Part shown: in pieces, positions 6,906-15,464 of the stretch
Position numbering within the stretch: position 1 is the stretch's first letter
Layout: the number at the start of each line of letters is the position of its first letter
NCBI GenBank assembly: GCA_031296105.1
Contig: JARLGJ010000057.1
Span: 62,001 to 126,000 of the forward strand
Direction: 5' to 3'
DNA from: Acidobacteriota bacterium
Lineage (GTDB): Bacteria; Acidobacteriota; Terriglobia; Terriglobales; Acidobacteriaceae
Length of the DNA stretch: 64,000 bases
Made by a program: the position numbers and the translations under genes
The notes under the pieces: model-generated
What the model saw: only the letters and a program-made list of their open reading frames with translations
Database searches by the model: none
What the model was told of the DNA's origin: nothing

Positions 6906-8787
6906 GAGACCGGGCTCCTTGAGGATGGCTTGCATCCCGCGGCGTGATGTCACCATTGAAATCGTTACTCGGAGCAGGATCCGAAACATGGTCGCGATGC
7001 CGCGCGCTATCGGCTTCCAGCGGGGCCGTTGTGCTTTCGGTGATGCCCTCGTGAGCGCGCTTCTTCCCTTTCTTGCGGTGTTCCCTGAACTCGGCCACGG
7101 ATAAGTAGGGGAACTCAACGGGGCGGCTTTCCATTTCGAAGCGGCCATTTTCGGTGTGACGCAAGAAGCTGTTAAACATTCCATACTCGTCGCGCTGTTC
7201 TTCAAAATCAAGGCGGCCATGAGCGCCGCGGCTCTCCTGACGGCGCGCGGCGGAGGCAATAACCAGCCGCGAGATGGCAATCATATTCCGAAGGTCGAGG
7301 GCGGCGGCAAAAGCGGAGTTAGAGGCCAGGTGACCACCGACCGAGACATGAGCGCTTTCGCCCTCTATGGCATCAACGGCGGTGATTGCCTGATCGAGCT
7401 TGGCGCGTTCCCGCACGGGGCCGACGTTCAGCCAGTTGATTTTCTGTAACTCGGAACACAGATGAAATGACGAAAGTCTGGAGGATGTGTGGAATGGCTG
7501 GCCGAGACGCAGCACCATATCTTCGATTTCCTTCGCCGGAGACTCCTCAACCGCGGAGCGCAGCGTAAGGCTGGCGGCAATGGCTTTTCCGGCAAGGCGG
7601 CCAAATACGCACGCAGCAGCTAGCCCGTTGCCGCCATGGCGGTTTGCACCATGGATGCCGCCGGCATCTTCGCCGACGACGAACAGACGCGCGAGCGAAC
7701 CGCGACCCTCCTCTGAAACCTGCGCCCCGCCCATGAAAAGCTGCGCCGCTGGTATCAGTGGGATCCGGCAGCGGGCGGGATCGTAGCCAAACTGCCGGAA
7801 GCGCTGCGCCATTAAGGGATACTCGCGCGAAATAAACTCCTCTCCCAGGTGGGATGCGTCCATTTCAATGCCACCTGAGGCGCAAGCGCGGCCACTGACG
7901 ATTTCAATATAGGAGCGGCGGCATAGAAGATCGCGGCTGGAACCCTCGCCGGAGCCGGGGGACTTGTGAAGCAGCGGCTCGCCGAGACCGTTGTAGAGAT
8001 GAGCGCCACTGGTGCGCAGTCCCTTCTCAAAGACCCCGCCGGTCGCGCTGCTTCCTGGCACCAGCAGGCAGGCGGGGTGGAACTGTATCATCTCCATGTC
8101 CCGCAGCCAGGCACCAGCCCGGAAGAGCATCGCCAAGCCGTCGGCGGTCTTGTCCGCACCAGATGCGTGGAACTGGTATTGCGCGGGGCCGCCACCGGTG
8201 GCTACCACGGTGGCGCCTGAGGTGACCGCCCGCCACTCGCCACGGCGCTGATCGAAAAGAAGAGCCCCGGTGACGCCCGAACCATCCGAGTTAAGCAGAA
8301 GATCGACGGCGCGGCACTCCTCCCACACGGGAATGCGGCGCTTCAGAATTTGCTCGGCAAAACATGTGATCACATGCAGCCCGGTCGTGCTCCCGTGGAA
8401 GACACGATGGTCGTTGGAGCCATCTTCCATCTCGCGCATCATACGCCGGCCCTGACCATCGCGGTCGAAATAGCAACCGAAGCGATTTTCCATCTCAAGG
8501 ACGGTGGCGGGAGCACACTCGACAAGACGCCTGACGAGACGTTGATCGTTGATGCATTGGCCGGTCTTTATGGTGTCCCGGAAGTGGCGCTCACAGGCAT
8601 CCGCGCCTCCGAAAGCGACGTTGAGACCGCCGCTCACCATCCGGCTGCTGCCGCCTTTGCCGCGCAGGGCGCGGGTGACGATCAGAATCCGCAGCGATGG
8701 GTCCGCGTCCAGGGCGGAGAGTGCGCACATTGCGGCTCCCGCTCCCATTCCCAGGATGAGAAGATCGACTTGGCTGCGATGGATCAT
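6886..8787 (-). CDS. SdhA/FrdA/NadB-family flavoprotein with altered active site
   Basis: A 633-residue flavoprotein of the succinate dehydrogenase/fumarate reductase/L-aspartate oxidase family. The FAD-binding GMGAGAA motif is at 13-19, and the GGVFEKGLRTSGAH, QFHPA and HGANRHGGNGLA motifs are present. Two family hallmarks are missing. The region where SdhA carries its FAD-linking His reads GGSSRMVSGG (45-54) with no His, so FAD should be non-covalent as in NadB. The substrate-loop His of (H)YTMGG is Gln (AQLFMGG, Q349). The C-terminal tail is long and charged. It starts as ATGA with the ECF S gene. The anchor and SdhB fusion downstream make a membrane-bound, quinone-linked enzyme likely. 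The substrate is unknown and is probably not plain succinate or fumarate. Confidence 0.88.
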   Translation of the reverse strand: MIHRSQVDLLILGMGAGAAMCALSALDADPSLRILIVTRALRGKGGSSRMVSGGLNVAFGGADACERHFRDTIKTGQCINDQRLVRRLVECAPATVLEMENRFGCYFDRDGQGRRMMREMEDGSNDHRVFHGSTTGLHVITCFAEQILKRRIPVWEECRAVDLLLNSDGSGVTGALLFDQRRGEWRAVTSGATVVATGGGPAQYQFHASGADKTADGLAMLFRAGAWLRDMEMIQFHPACLLVPGSSATGGVFEKGLRTSGAHLYNGLGEPLLHKSPGSGEGSSRDLLCRRSYIEIVSGRACASGGIEMDASHLGEEFISREYPLMAQRFRQFGYDPARCRIPLIPAAQLFMGGAQVSEEGRGSLARLFVVGEDAGGIHGANRHGGNGLAAACVFGRLAGKAIAASLTLRSAVEESPAKEIEDMVLRLGQPFHTSSRLSSFHLCSELQKINWLNVGPVRERAKLDQAITAVDAIEGESAHVSVGGHLASNSAFAAALDLRNMIAISRLVIASAARRQESRGAHGRLDFEEQRDEYGMFNSFLRHTENGRFEMESRPVEFPYLSVAEFREHRKKGKKRAHEGITESTTAPLEADSARHRDHVSDPAPSNDFNGDITPRDASHPQGARSHGRKQL

Positions 8788-9395
8788 GGTTGGACGGATG
8801 TCCGATCCTCTGGGGAGTCAGCGGCCACCTCCGGCGAGGGAACGTCCGGCATAATTGTTCCAGACGCTTGCATGCGGCGAGCGACTGGAGTTGCGAACGC
8901 TCCACCCAATGCGCCAAAAATCATGGCCCCTCCGGCGCGCAACAGAGAGTGCGTAACCGCCAGAGAAAAATCGAGACCAAGCAACCGATCCTGCACGATG
9001 CTGACCAGAACCCAGGACACGCCCATGAAAGCTCCGGTGATCGCGCTGAGAGCTACCGAGCGGGTCAGCCTGGGCAGCAGACGGAAGACAATATCGGCGA
9101 TGAGTCCAGCGATGACAAAGCTGAGCAGTTGCATGGGGCCCGCGTGGCCCATGCCGAACAACAACGACATAAGCCCGGCAAGAAAGCCCGTGAGAGTGGC
9201 CACCCAGCAGGCCCGGATACAGGCGCGCGCCAGCAGCAAAAAGAACACGAGCGGAAGAAGACGGTGGCCAGGCAAATGCATGGGAATGCGCAGGAACTGT
9301 TGCGCCAGGATTATGCCAACGGCGGAAAATCCGGTGACTAGCGCTTCACGCAGCGTAAAGCCGAGCCAGTATTTGGTATTCGTTTGACCGGTCAT
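8784..9395 (-). CDS. ECF transporter S (substrate-binding) subunit
   Basis: A 203-residue protein with about five to six hydrophobic helices. After a short polar N-terminus (MTGQTNTKYWLGFTLREALV) comes a helix-rich body including RIPMHLPGHRLLPLVFFLLL and an Ala/Gly-rich last helix. Size, topology and position directly after the ECF ATPase and T genes identify it as the S component, which sets substrate specificity. I cannot match it to a known vitamin family. The ATG at 9395 overlaps the T-gene stop as ATGA, with AAAGG about eight bases upstream; upstream in-frame sequence is a shadow of the T gene. Its stop overlaps the flavoprotein start, which implies that the imported compound and the flavoprotein are linked. 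Confidence 0.75.
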   Translation of the reverse strand: MTGQTNTKYWLGFTLREALVTGFSAVGIILAQQFLRIPMHLPGHRLLPLVFFLLLARACIRACWVATLTGFLAGLMSLLFGMGHAGPMQLLSFVIAGLIADIVFRLLPRLTRSVALSAITGAFMGVSWVLVSIVQDRLLGLDFSLAVTHSLLRAGGAMIFGALGGAFATPVARRMQASGTIMPDVPSPEVAADSPEDRTSVQP

Positions 9396-10090
9396 GGGTG
9401 AACCTTTCTGCAGATGAGTTGGGACCGAAGCGTCGGCTGCGCTGGGGTATCTTCGCCAATTCCCCGCTGGCGGGCAGCCACCGACACCTCGTCGGCAAGA
9501 TGAAGAGCGCGCATGAAAATCGGGATTGCCAGACAGCGGCACCACTCTGCCCAACAGAGGGGATTGATGAGCTGACGCGGAGCTACACGGGCGCCACGTA
9601 GCTGCTGAAGCCAATATATTTCGCGAGCTTCGCGGGTGATGAGCGGCACAAAATGCAGGCTCATCGTAATAACAAAGGCGAGCCGCGACGGTAGAAAGCG
9701 TCCGAAGACAGCCAGAATATCGCTGACGCGCGTCGTGCGCTGTAGCCAAAGGCCGGGCAAACATAGCAGCCCCAGCCGAATCGAGACAAGCAGGGCGGCG
9801 GGAAGGGCGGCCATCCCCTGGCGCAAAAGAAGGACTGCCACTACCAGCGGGGCTTGATAAAGCACAACCCTGGCGTCTTGCAACATTTGACGCCATCCCA
9901 GGCGGGCCAGCGCATACAGCAGGAACCAGATGAGTACGAGAATCAACGCGGCAGTAAGCCGTGAGTTGATAAGATCGGCCAGCGCGAGCAGCCCAACCAT
10001 GCACAACTTAACCGCAGCCGGAAGTCGTTGGATGGGAGTCGAGCGCGCCATGTATTGACCGGGAAAACCGCGCCGGCTGTCTCTAGGCAT
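9392..10090 (-). CDS. ecfT: ECF transporter T (energy-coupling membrane) subunit
   Basis: A 232-residue membrane protein of the EcfT/CbiQ family. Helices in the first half are followed by the two cytoplasmic coupling-helix motifs, seen here as LQQLRGARVAPRQ and VAARQRGIGE (the X-A/R-R-G type that contacts the ATPases). The ATG at 10090 has GGGAGG eight bases upstream and overlaps the ATPase stop by eight bases. The T subunit transmits ATP hydrolysis to the S subunit encoded immediately downstream. Confidence 0.87.
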   Translation of the reverse strand: MPRDSRRGFPGQYMARSTPIQRLPAAVKLCMVGLLALADLINSRLTAALILVLIWFLLYALARLGWRQMLQDARVVLYQAPLVVAVLLLRQGMAALPAALLVSIRLGLLCLPGLWLQRTTRVSDILAVFGRFLPSRLAFVITMSLHFVPLITREAREIYWLQQLRGARVAPRQLINPLCWAEWCRCLAIPIFMRALHLADEVSVAARQRGIGEDTPAQPTLRSQLICRKVHP

Positions 10091-11414
10091 CAAGCAGCCT
10101 CCCATGGGAGAGAATGAACCGCCGCCGGCCCCAGGCTGCGGGCAGGGGGCCGTGAGAAACAAGCAGGATGGCCATGTTGTCAGCGCAAGCATAGTACTCA
10201 AGAACGCGGAGAACATGACGGGCTAGTTCGTCGTCGAGACCGGTGAGTGGCTCGTCAAGCAAAAGAACCTCGGGGCCGGCCGCAAGTAGAGTAGCCAGTG
10301 CGACCAGATGACGCTCACCGTGGCTGAGGCAAAGCGGCGAACTTTCCGCCAACGGACCCAGGCCGCAGAACGCGAGAGCCTCCTGTGTCCGGCGGGACGC
10401 AGCAGGATTGCGGCTGCGGCGTCCCGAGAAACCCACTTCGCGCGCGACAGTCTCTTCGAACAGCAGCATGTCGGAGGCCTGAGGCAGCAGAAGAACTTTG
10501 CGCGCTAGCGGCGCCGGTGAGGTGACACTGGTGCCGCGGAAGCGAACCTCGCCGAGTTGGGGCCGTTGGCCGGCAGCAAGCAAGCGCAGCAACGTTGATT
10601 TTCCAGCAGCGTTTTCTCCGAGAATGTGGACCTGGTCGCCGGGATATAGCGCAAAATCCAACTGCGCCAGCACCGGCGCCGAGCAAGCATCCTGGCAACA
10701 GATGCCAGATGTGGTTAGCAGCGGCTCGCCAAACGCCATCGCCGGCGGAGGCGCAGGAGCAGGCGGCAGTGGCGGCAGCGAAAGACGAGTACGAGACGCC
10801 GGGGGAAGAGAGATCTGTATATCCCAGAGAGGATCGCCTGGAGCGGCCTGGTGCTGGGAGACAATCACGGCACACCCTTGGGATTTGAGATGAGCGATGC
10901 AATGGCGAAGCTCTGTCTGCCCGGCCAGGTCAAGCTGGGAGAAGGGCTCATCAAGCAAAAGGAGCGAAGGCTTCATGGCCAGCAGCGCGGCCAGCAGGAC
11001 GCGATGCTTCTGCCCCATAGAGAGCATCTCCAGGTTGCGGTGACGCAAGGGGAGCAGCGAGTGCAGCTTTAGCTGCTCCTCAATACGAGACGACATTTCT
11101 TCGCCGGAAAGATGCAGGGTGTGCAGGCCGAGGGCAATCTCCTCCTCGACGGTGGTGCACAGGAGCTGAGTCTCGGGATTCTGCATGGCGAGACGGGGAT
11201 TCTCGGGAAGCTTGCGCGCCTGCCAACTGCTCTTGCTATTCTCCGCCGAGCACCTGGCGAGGGCGCGGAGAAAGGTTGACTTACCGCTGCCAGAGGGACC
11301 GCAGATAAGAGCAGCCTGACCGGGGTATAGATCCAAGGAGAGAGACAAGTCAATGCGGCCACCGTTGGCGTAGCAGTGCTGCAGGCGCTCCACGGAAAGC
11401 AGAGGCTCGGTCAC
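10083..11414 (-). CDS. ECF transporter ATPase, two ABC domains fused
   Basis: A 443-residue cytoplasmic protein with two ABC ATPase domains in tandem, equivalent to EcfA and EcfA' in one chain. Domain 1 has Walker A GPSGSGKST, signature LSMGQ and Walker B LLLLDEP. Domain 2 (after a Pro/Ala-rich linker at about 205-225) has Walker A GENAAGKST, signature LSHGE and Walker B VLLLDEP followed by LVSHG. Both sites look competent, though the signatures deviate from LSGGQ. The start is GTG, overlapping the previous stop as GTGA (11411-11414). It powers the T and S subunits encoded next. Confidence 0.9.
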   Translation of the reverse strand: MTEPLLSVERLQHCYANGGRIDLSLSLDLYPGQAALICGPSGSGKSTFLRALARCSAENSKSSWQARKLPENPRLAMQNPETQLLCTTVEEEIALGLHTLHLSGEEMSSRIEEQLKLHSLLPLRHRNLEMLSMGQKHRVLLAALLAMKPSLLLLDEPFSQLDLAGQTELRHCIAHLKSQGCAVIVSQHQAAPGDPLWDIQISLPPASRTRLSLPPLPPAPAPPPAMAFGEPLLTTSGICCQDACSAPVLAQLDFALYPGDQVHILGENAAGKSTLLRLLAAGQRPQLGEVRFRGTSVTSPAPLARKVLLLPQASDMLLFEETVAREVGFSGRRSRNPAASRRTQEALAFCGLGPLAESSPLCLSHGERHLVALATLLAAGPEVLLLDEPLTGLDDELARHVLRVLEYYACADNMAILLVSHGPLPAAWGRRRFILSHGRLLDA

Positions 11415-12133
11415 TGTTGATTCCTCCGCTTCTTACTTTGGAAGGTCTTACGGCTGGCGACCTCCCAGCGATCGCCGGTGATGCGGCGCAGCGGCACCAC
11501 GGGCGACTGTCCCAGTAGAAGCGGGCGCAGATATTCGTGCGCGTCGATCCAATCTTGCGGGGCCGGAACTTCAGCGTCGTTCTCTAGAGACACGGGAATA
11601 ATGCCGGCTCCAAGCAGCTCAGATACCTGAATTCCTTCGTCGAAGGGCCGCAGGCGTCCGTACTCCATCCAGCGCCCAGACCAACCGGCCGCAGTCAAGC
11701 CAACGGCGGCAGCCGCACCAACCAGCCCGCGACCGCCACGCCATATCTGGAATGGCAGGTCGCCCATAGCGGCAAGCGCGTCCTTGGTCTCAACTTCTTG
11801 CCAACTGGCAACTCTGCCGAAGTCTATCAGCGAGGCCGGAACATCGGCGGCGACAACCAGGCCGGGTGAGCTTTCGGCTTCCGCCAACTGCTCGATATGA
11901 GCGGCGGCAAGAGAAACAAGGACAGGAAGGACTTCCCTGCCCTGCGCCTCGAGAACAATGCAGGAAGCTTTGTTGTTCGTTGTACCGCGGATTCCGCGGT
12001 ACAGATGATGGCCCACCGAACCGGCAAACACAACTCCAGCGGGCAACAGCGGCTCAAACATGCGGGCCAGCCGGGCCGTGCTAAGTTTGCCGCCGCCGAT
12101 GTCGGTATCGTCAATGCCAATCAGAATACGCAT
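11411..12133 (-). CDS. TiaS-like GIDDTD protein, copy 2
   Basis: A 240-residue cytoplasmic protein. The N-terminus MRILIGIDDTDIGGGKLSTA matches the opening of the archaeal TiaS family (tRNA-Ile2 agmatinylcytidine synthetase), in which the DDTD aspartates belong to an ATP/Mg-binding kinase-like domain. A second conserved segment, GLVGAAAAVGL, lies near residue 137. The RNA-binding and zinc parts of archaeal TiaS are absent, so tRNA modification is unlikely. It is paralogous to the gene directly upstream (same motifs, same C-terminal LL/GI-IPVS region). The stop overlaps the ECF ATPase start. I infer ATP-dependent activation or conjugation of the imported compound; no direct evidence supports that. 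Confidence 0.7.
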   Translation of the reverse strand: MRILIGIDDTDIGGGKLSTARLARMFEPLLPAGVVFAGSVGHHLYRGIRGTTNNKASCIVLEAQGREVLPVLVSLAAAHIEQLAEAESSPGLVVAADVPASLIDFGRVASWQEVETKDALAAMGDLPFQIWRGGRGLVGAAAAVGLTAAGWSGRWMEYGRLRPFDEGIQVSELLGAGIIPVSLENDAEVPAPQDWIDAHEYLRPLLLGQSPVVPLRRITGDRWEVASRKTFQSKKRRNQQ

Positions 12134-12134
12134 G

Positions 12135-12866
12135 CTACTCGGCTATCGCGGCGTCGCGCGGCGGTTTACCCTGCGCCAGCCATCGACCTTCTTCGAAGTT
12201 GATCGGCAGAACAGGCCGGCCTCCCCAGAGGCGGGGGCTGATCCAGCCGTTGGTTGTGATCAGTGCATCAGGAGCGGGCACCGAGGCATCACGATCCATG
12301 GAGACGGGCAGAATGCCGCGAGCAATCAACTGCTCGACACGCACCGGATCTGGCAGATCGCGCAGCCGATTGAACTCGAGAAAGCGCCCTGACCAACCGA
12401 ACACGCTCAGCCCGACAGCCGCAGTGGCGCCAATAATTCCGTCGTTCGTACCACCATGGCCGGAGAGATGAACGCCAGCAGCCGAGGTGACGGCGACAGC
12501 GTGCTCCTGAGTCTCAATGGCGTGTGTACAGGCGAGACCGAATTCAATCAAGCCAGTGAAATCGGCATCCTCGCGGGCCACACACAAGCCGGGATCGCTG
12601 CCAGGACTGGCCAGTTCCGCAATATGCTCAATGGCAAGGTCAATCAGTACAGGAACCAGGCTGGCATCGGCAACTTCAACAACCGCACAGGCCGGGCTAT
12701 TGTGGGACGTGTATGGAATGCGCTCATCCATCAGGAGCTGGTGACGCAGCACCCCCCATAGCGGAACACCGGAAGGAAGCTTCTTCTCAAACATGCGAAC
12801 CAGCCGGCCGGTGCCGATCGGAGCCCCAAGTACGTCGGTATCGTCGAACCCTAGGTAAATTTTCAT
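12135..12866 (-). CDS. TiaS-like GFDDTD protein, copy 1
   Basis: A 243-residue protein starting MKIYLGFDDTDVLGAPIGTG, with a later GIIGATAAVGLSVFGWSGRF segment that its neighbour also has (AAAAVGLTAAGWSGRW). Both copies end with a region containing RGILPVS/AGIIPVS and V.APD. It is a full-length paralogue of the next gene, separated from it by a single base, so the two probably act as a heterodimer or on successive steps. It lies 33 bp after the TonB receptor gene; the ribosome site is weak. The family match is to the N-terminal part of TiaS only. The function in bacteria is unknown to me. Confidence 0.7.
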   Translation of the reverse strand: MKIYLGFDDTDVLGAPIGTGRLVRMFEKKLPSGVPLWGVLRHQLLMDERIPYTSHNSPACAVVEVADASLVPVLIDLAIEHIAELASPGSDPGLCVAREDADFTGLIEFGLACTHAIETQEHAVAVTSAAGVHLSGHGGTNDGIIGATAAVGLSVFGWSGRFLEFNRLRDLPDPVRVEQLIARGILPVSMDRDASVPAPDALITTNGWISPRLWGGRPVLPINFEEGRWLAQGKPPRDAAIAE

Positions 12867-12899
12867 ATTACGCGTCTCTTATCCATGACCAATTACATT

Positions 12900-15443
12900 T
12901 CAGAAGCGATACTCGCTCGCAACATACAAGCTGCGTCCAGGTTCCGGATATCCTTCCTGGTAGTAATACAGATGATCGAAGAGGTTCTTGACGCCGAAGC
13001 GCAGCGAGGCGTGCCGGAAGAATGGAACCTTGGCAGACAGGTCGACGACGAACCATGAGGGCGCCACCGCAGGAGTAACTGAGCTGCCGTCAAGCTGGTA
13101 ACGAACTCCGCTTACAAAACGGCCGGTGGCGGACATATTAAACCTGTGCGGAAAGCGCACCACTGCGGTAGCCACGAGCTTGTGCTTGGGTGTTCCCGTA
13201 AGGTAGGCAACCGGAACCGTGCCCGTCTGGGCGTAGATCGATGTGGTGGTAACCCCGCCCTGCGAAGTTCTGTTTAGAAAACCGTAGTTGAAGTCAAAAA
13301 CAAAGTGAGACAGCGAAGTGCTGCGCACCGTGAACTCAACTCCCTGCCGGGTTTCCTGCCCGACATTGACAAATACTTTACAGGCCGCCGGGGTCGAACA
13401 CAGCGAAGCATAAACAGTGTCAGTTACATTCACAACTGCATTCTCGATTGCATTGCGAATATCGCTTCGGAACAGATCGATTTGCGCTACCGTGCCAGCG
13501 CCCATAGCACGGCTGTAACCCGCCGTCCAGTTTGTTGCATTTTCGGGGCCGAGATCAGGGTTCGGAAGCGCCTGACCGAGGCGGCCCGAATAACGCTCCT
13601 TGAGCATGGAGTAGCGGCTCTTACTGGAAACCGCCCCGTATACCGAGCTGTTTTCGCTGAGTGCATAAGAGACTGCAGCAGACGGATCGAACTTCCAGAA
13701 GTATGCAGTGCAGTCTGCGTAAGTCGCGCCTTGCGGAAATAGCTGACAGGAGAAGGGCACGACAGTATTCTTGCTGAGATTGAAGTTCTGCGCTTGCAGA
13801 CCATGCAGGTGGCTGATGCTGATGCCACCCGTGACTTGCAGTTTCTTAGACAACGTAACGACATCCTGCATTCCCAGAGCCCATAGTTGATCGCGATCCG
13901 TTCGCCACGGTTGGACATATGAAGTGGAACTGCTACCGCCGCCACCCCCGCCACCCCCGCTATTTGGCCAGATAGGAATCGCGGTTTTCAGGCCCTCTGC
14001 ATCGCCTTGCAGATTTACCAGGCTCGAGTTGCCCGTCACGCCACCTTCCCGGTGAGTGTCATCTTTGAAGTGCAGTGAAATACCAATCTGGTTGTGGCGA
14101 ACTTTCTCAGTGGACAAAACCGCTGACCCGCCATAGGTGTGATCGTCGTATCGAACGATTCCTGTGTTTCCGCTACTGGTCATGCTGGAGTAAGTCTCAT
14201 CATTGTACTCATTCGTCTGCGTTGGATAGTAGTCGAAGTAAGAGCGTAATTTAAGGTACGTCTTCCCGCTGATTTGTAAATTAGCCAGCAAATAGTAGCT
14301 AGTCTTGTCCCATAACGGCCAGGTCCAGTACTTAGCGCTATCGCAGCGTGCTGCTACGCTGTCGCTCTGCCCAGATGCACACACCGCCTGAACTCCGGCA
14401 TATGGCGGAACACCATAATTTGCTTTCTGCGTTATGTAGCTGAAGACATATTCCGAGTTCGCGTTTGGCGTCCAACCAACTCGCCCGCTATACCTCTCGT
14501 CGCGGCTGTAGGAGCGCTCGCGCCGATGCGTCGGTTGATAGGTGTTGACCTTAAAGGCCCCGGGTAGCGGCGTGCTGTCCTCCTGGGTCCAGTCAAGCTC
14601 TCCAAACAGAAAGTAGTGTTCGGCGCGCGCCCCTATGTATGCCCCCGAATCCAGTCCGTCGCCCGTGTGCGTGCCAATATGGCTCTCAACCTCGAAACGG
14701 TTCGTTGGTTGGCGGGTCACCAGATTCACCGCGCCACCCATAACATTAGGACCAAGCAGGGCGGACGTGTAACCCTTGGCAACCTGAACCTCTGCAATGT
14801 TACCGGTAACAAAGCGCTTGTAGTCTGTCTGCCCATCATACGGCATGTAAATCGGAATTCCGTCGATGTACAAAGGAACTTGCCGGGTATCAAAGCCGCG
14901 CAAGTAGATTCCTACCTGGTTGCGCGACGAGTAGTGTTGCAGGGAAATGCCGGGAAGGCTATCTGCGGCCTGCCCCAACTCAGTCGCATGACGTTCTTCG
15001 AGCTCGGACTGGGTAATAGTGTCGGCAACGGGAGAAAGCGGCGACACCGCAGAGACAACTGAGACCTGCTCCTCTCCAAGGTGGAATGGGTGGTCGGGAT
15101 CGCGTTCGGATATCTGCTGGATCAGATTCCGCAGAGAGTCAACATAGTCATCAAGTTGCTTGGAATCGAGTGTAACTGATGGCTCCGGAGGCAGCCCTTG
15201 CAGGAACTCAGGATGGATGCGCATCCAGCCAGTAATATCAGTGCGAATACCTTGCAAAAGGCTGCTTTGCTCAGCCTGCGTCTGCGATGACAGGCTCTGC
15301 AAGGCCGCGAGATCTTGCGACCAGGTAGCGGATCTCTCCTGCGCCCGCGCCATCGACACAAAACTGGCCAGGCTCATGCCTACGCAGAGCAACAATTTCA
15401 GGATTCCGAAATAATTACGATGACATTCACTGAGTTGTCTCAT
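12900..15443 (-). CDS. TonB-dependent outer-membrane receptor
   Basis: An 847-residue receptor. The signal peptide ends near residue 35 (SMARAQ). A helical N-terminal extension (about 36-125) of unknown type precedes the plug domain (about 135-260: DSLPGISLQHYSSRNQVGIYLRGFD, YIDGIPIYMPYDG, GGAVNLVTRQP). The rest is the 22-stranded barrel ending in YVASEYRF with a C-terminal aromatic residue. A poly-Gly/Ser run near 498-510 lies in a predicted surface loop. Unlike the receptor at 23821 it lacks a carboxypeptidase-regulatory domain, so it looks like a small-molecule (siderophore/cobalamin-type) receptor. It sits between the hydrolase-fold gene and the DDTD/ECF genes, and so is the likely outer-membrane entry for the ECF substrate. 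Confidence 0.88.
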   Translation of the reverse strand: MRQLSECHRNYFGILKLLLCVGMSLASFVSMARAQERSATWSQDLAALQSLSSQTQAEQSSLLQGIRTDITGWMRIHPEFLQGLPPEPSVTLDSKQLDDYVDSLRNLIQQISERDPDHPFHLGEEQVSVVSAVSPLSPVADTITQSELEERHATELGQAADSLPGISLQHYSSRNQVGIYLRGFDTRQVPLYIDGIPIYMPYDGQTDYKRFVTGNIAEVQVAKGYTSALLGPNVMGGAVNLVTRQPTNRFEVESHIGTHTGDGLDSGAYIGARAEHYFLFGELDWTQEDSTPLPGAFKVNTYQPTHRRERSYSRDERYSGRVGWTPNANSEYVFSYITQKANYGVPPYAGVQAVCASGQSDSVAARCDSAKYWTWPLWDKTSYYLLANLQISGKTYLKLRSYFDYYPTQTNEYNDETYSSMTSSGNTGIVRYDDHTYGGSAVLSTEKVRHNQIGISLHFKDDTHREGGVTGNSSLVNLQGDAEGLKTAIPIWPNSGGGGGGGGSSSTSYVQPWRTDRDQLWALGMQDVVTLSKKLQVTGGISISHLHGLQAQNFNLSKNTVVPFSCQLFPQGATYADCTAYFWKFDPSAAVSYALSENSSVYGAVSSKSRYSMLKERYSGRLGQALPNPDLGPENATNWTAGYSRAMGAGTVAQIDLFRSDIRNAIENAVVNVTDTVYASLCSTPAACKVFVNVGQETRQGVEFTVRSTSLSHFVFDFNYGFLNRTSQGGVTTTSIYAQTGTVPVAYLTGTPKHKLVATAVVRFPHRFNMSATGRFVSGVRYQLDGSSVTPAVAPSWFVVDLSAKVPFFRHASLRFGVKNLFDHLYYYQEGYPEPGRSLYVASEYRF

Positions 15444-15464
15444 AGTGATCCTGTAGATCCACTC

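Noticed and set aside
3920-8787. Ordinary succinate dehydrogenase operon (sdhABCD)
   Set aside because: The flavoprotein lacks two hallmark histidines, the anchor is a single small subunit, and SdhB is fused to a Rieske domain next to cytochrome b-c.
11411-12866. Bacterial tRNA-Ile2 agmatinylcytidine synthetases
   Set aside because: Only the N-terminal DDTD part matches. The tRNA-binding and zinc regions are absent, and bacteria use lysidine (TilS) for this tRNA.
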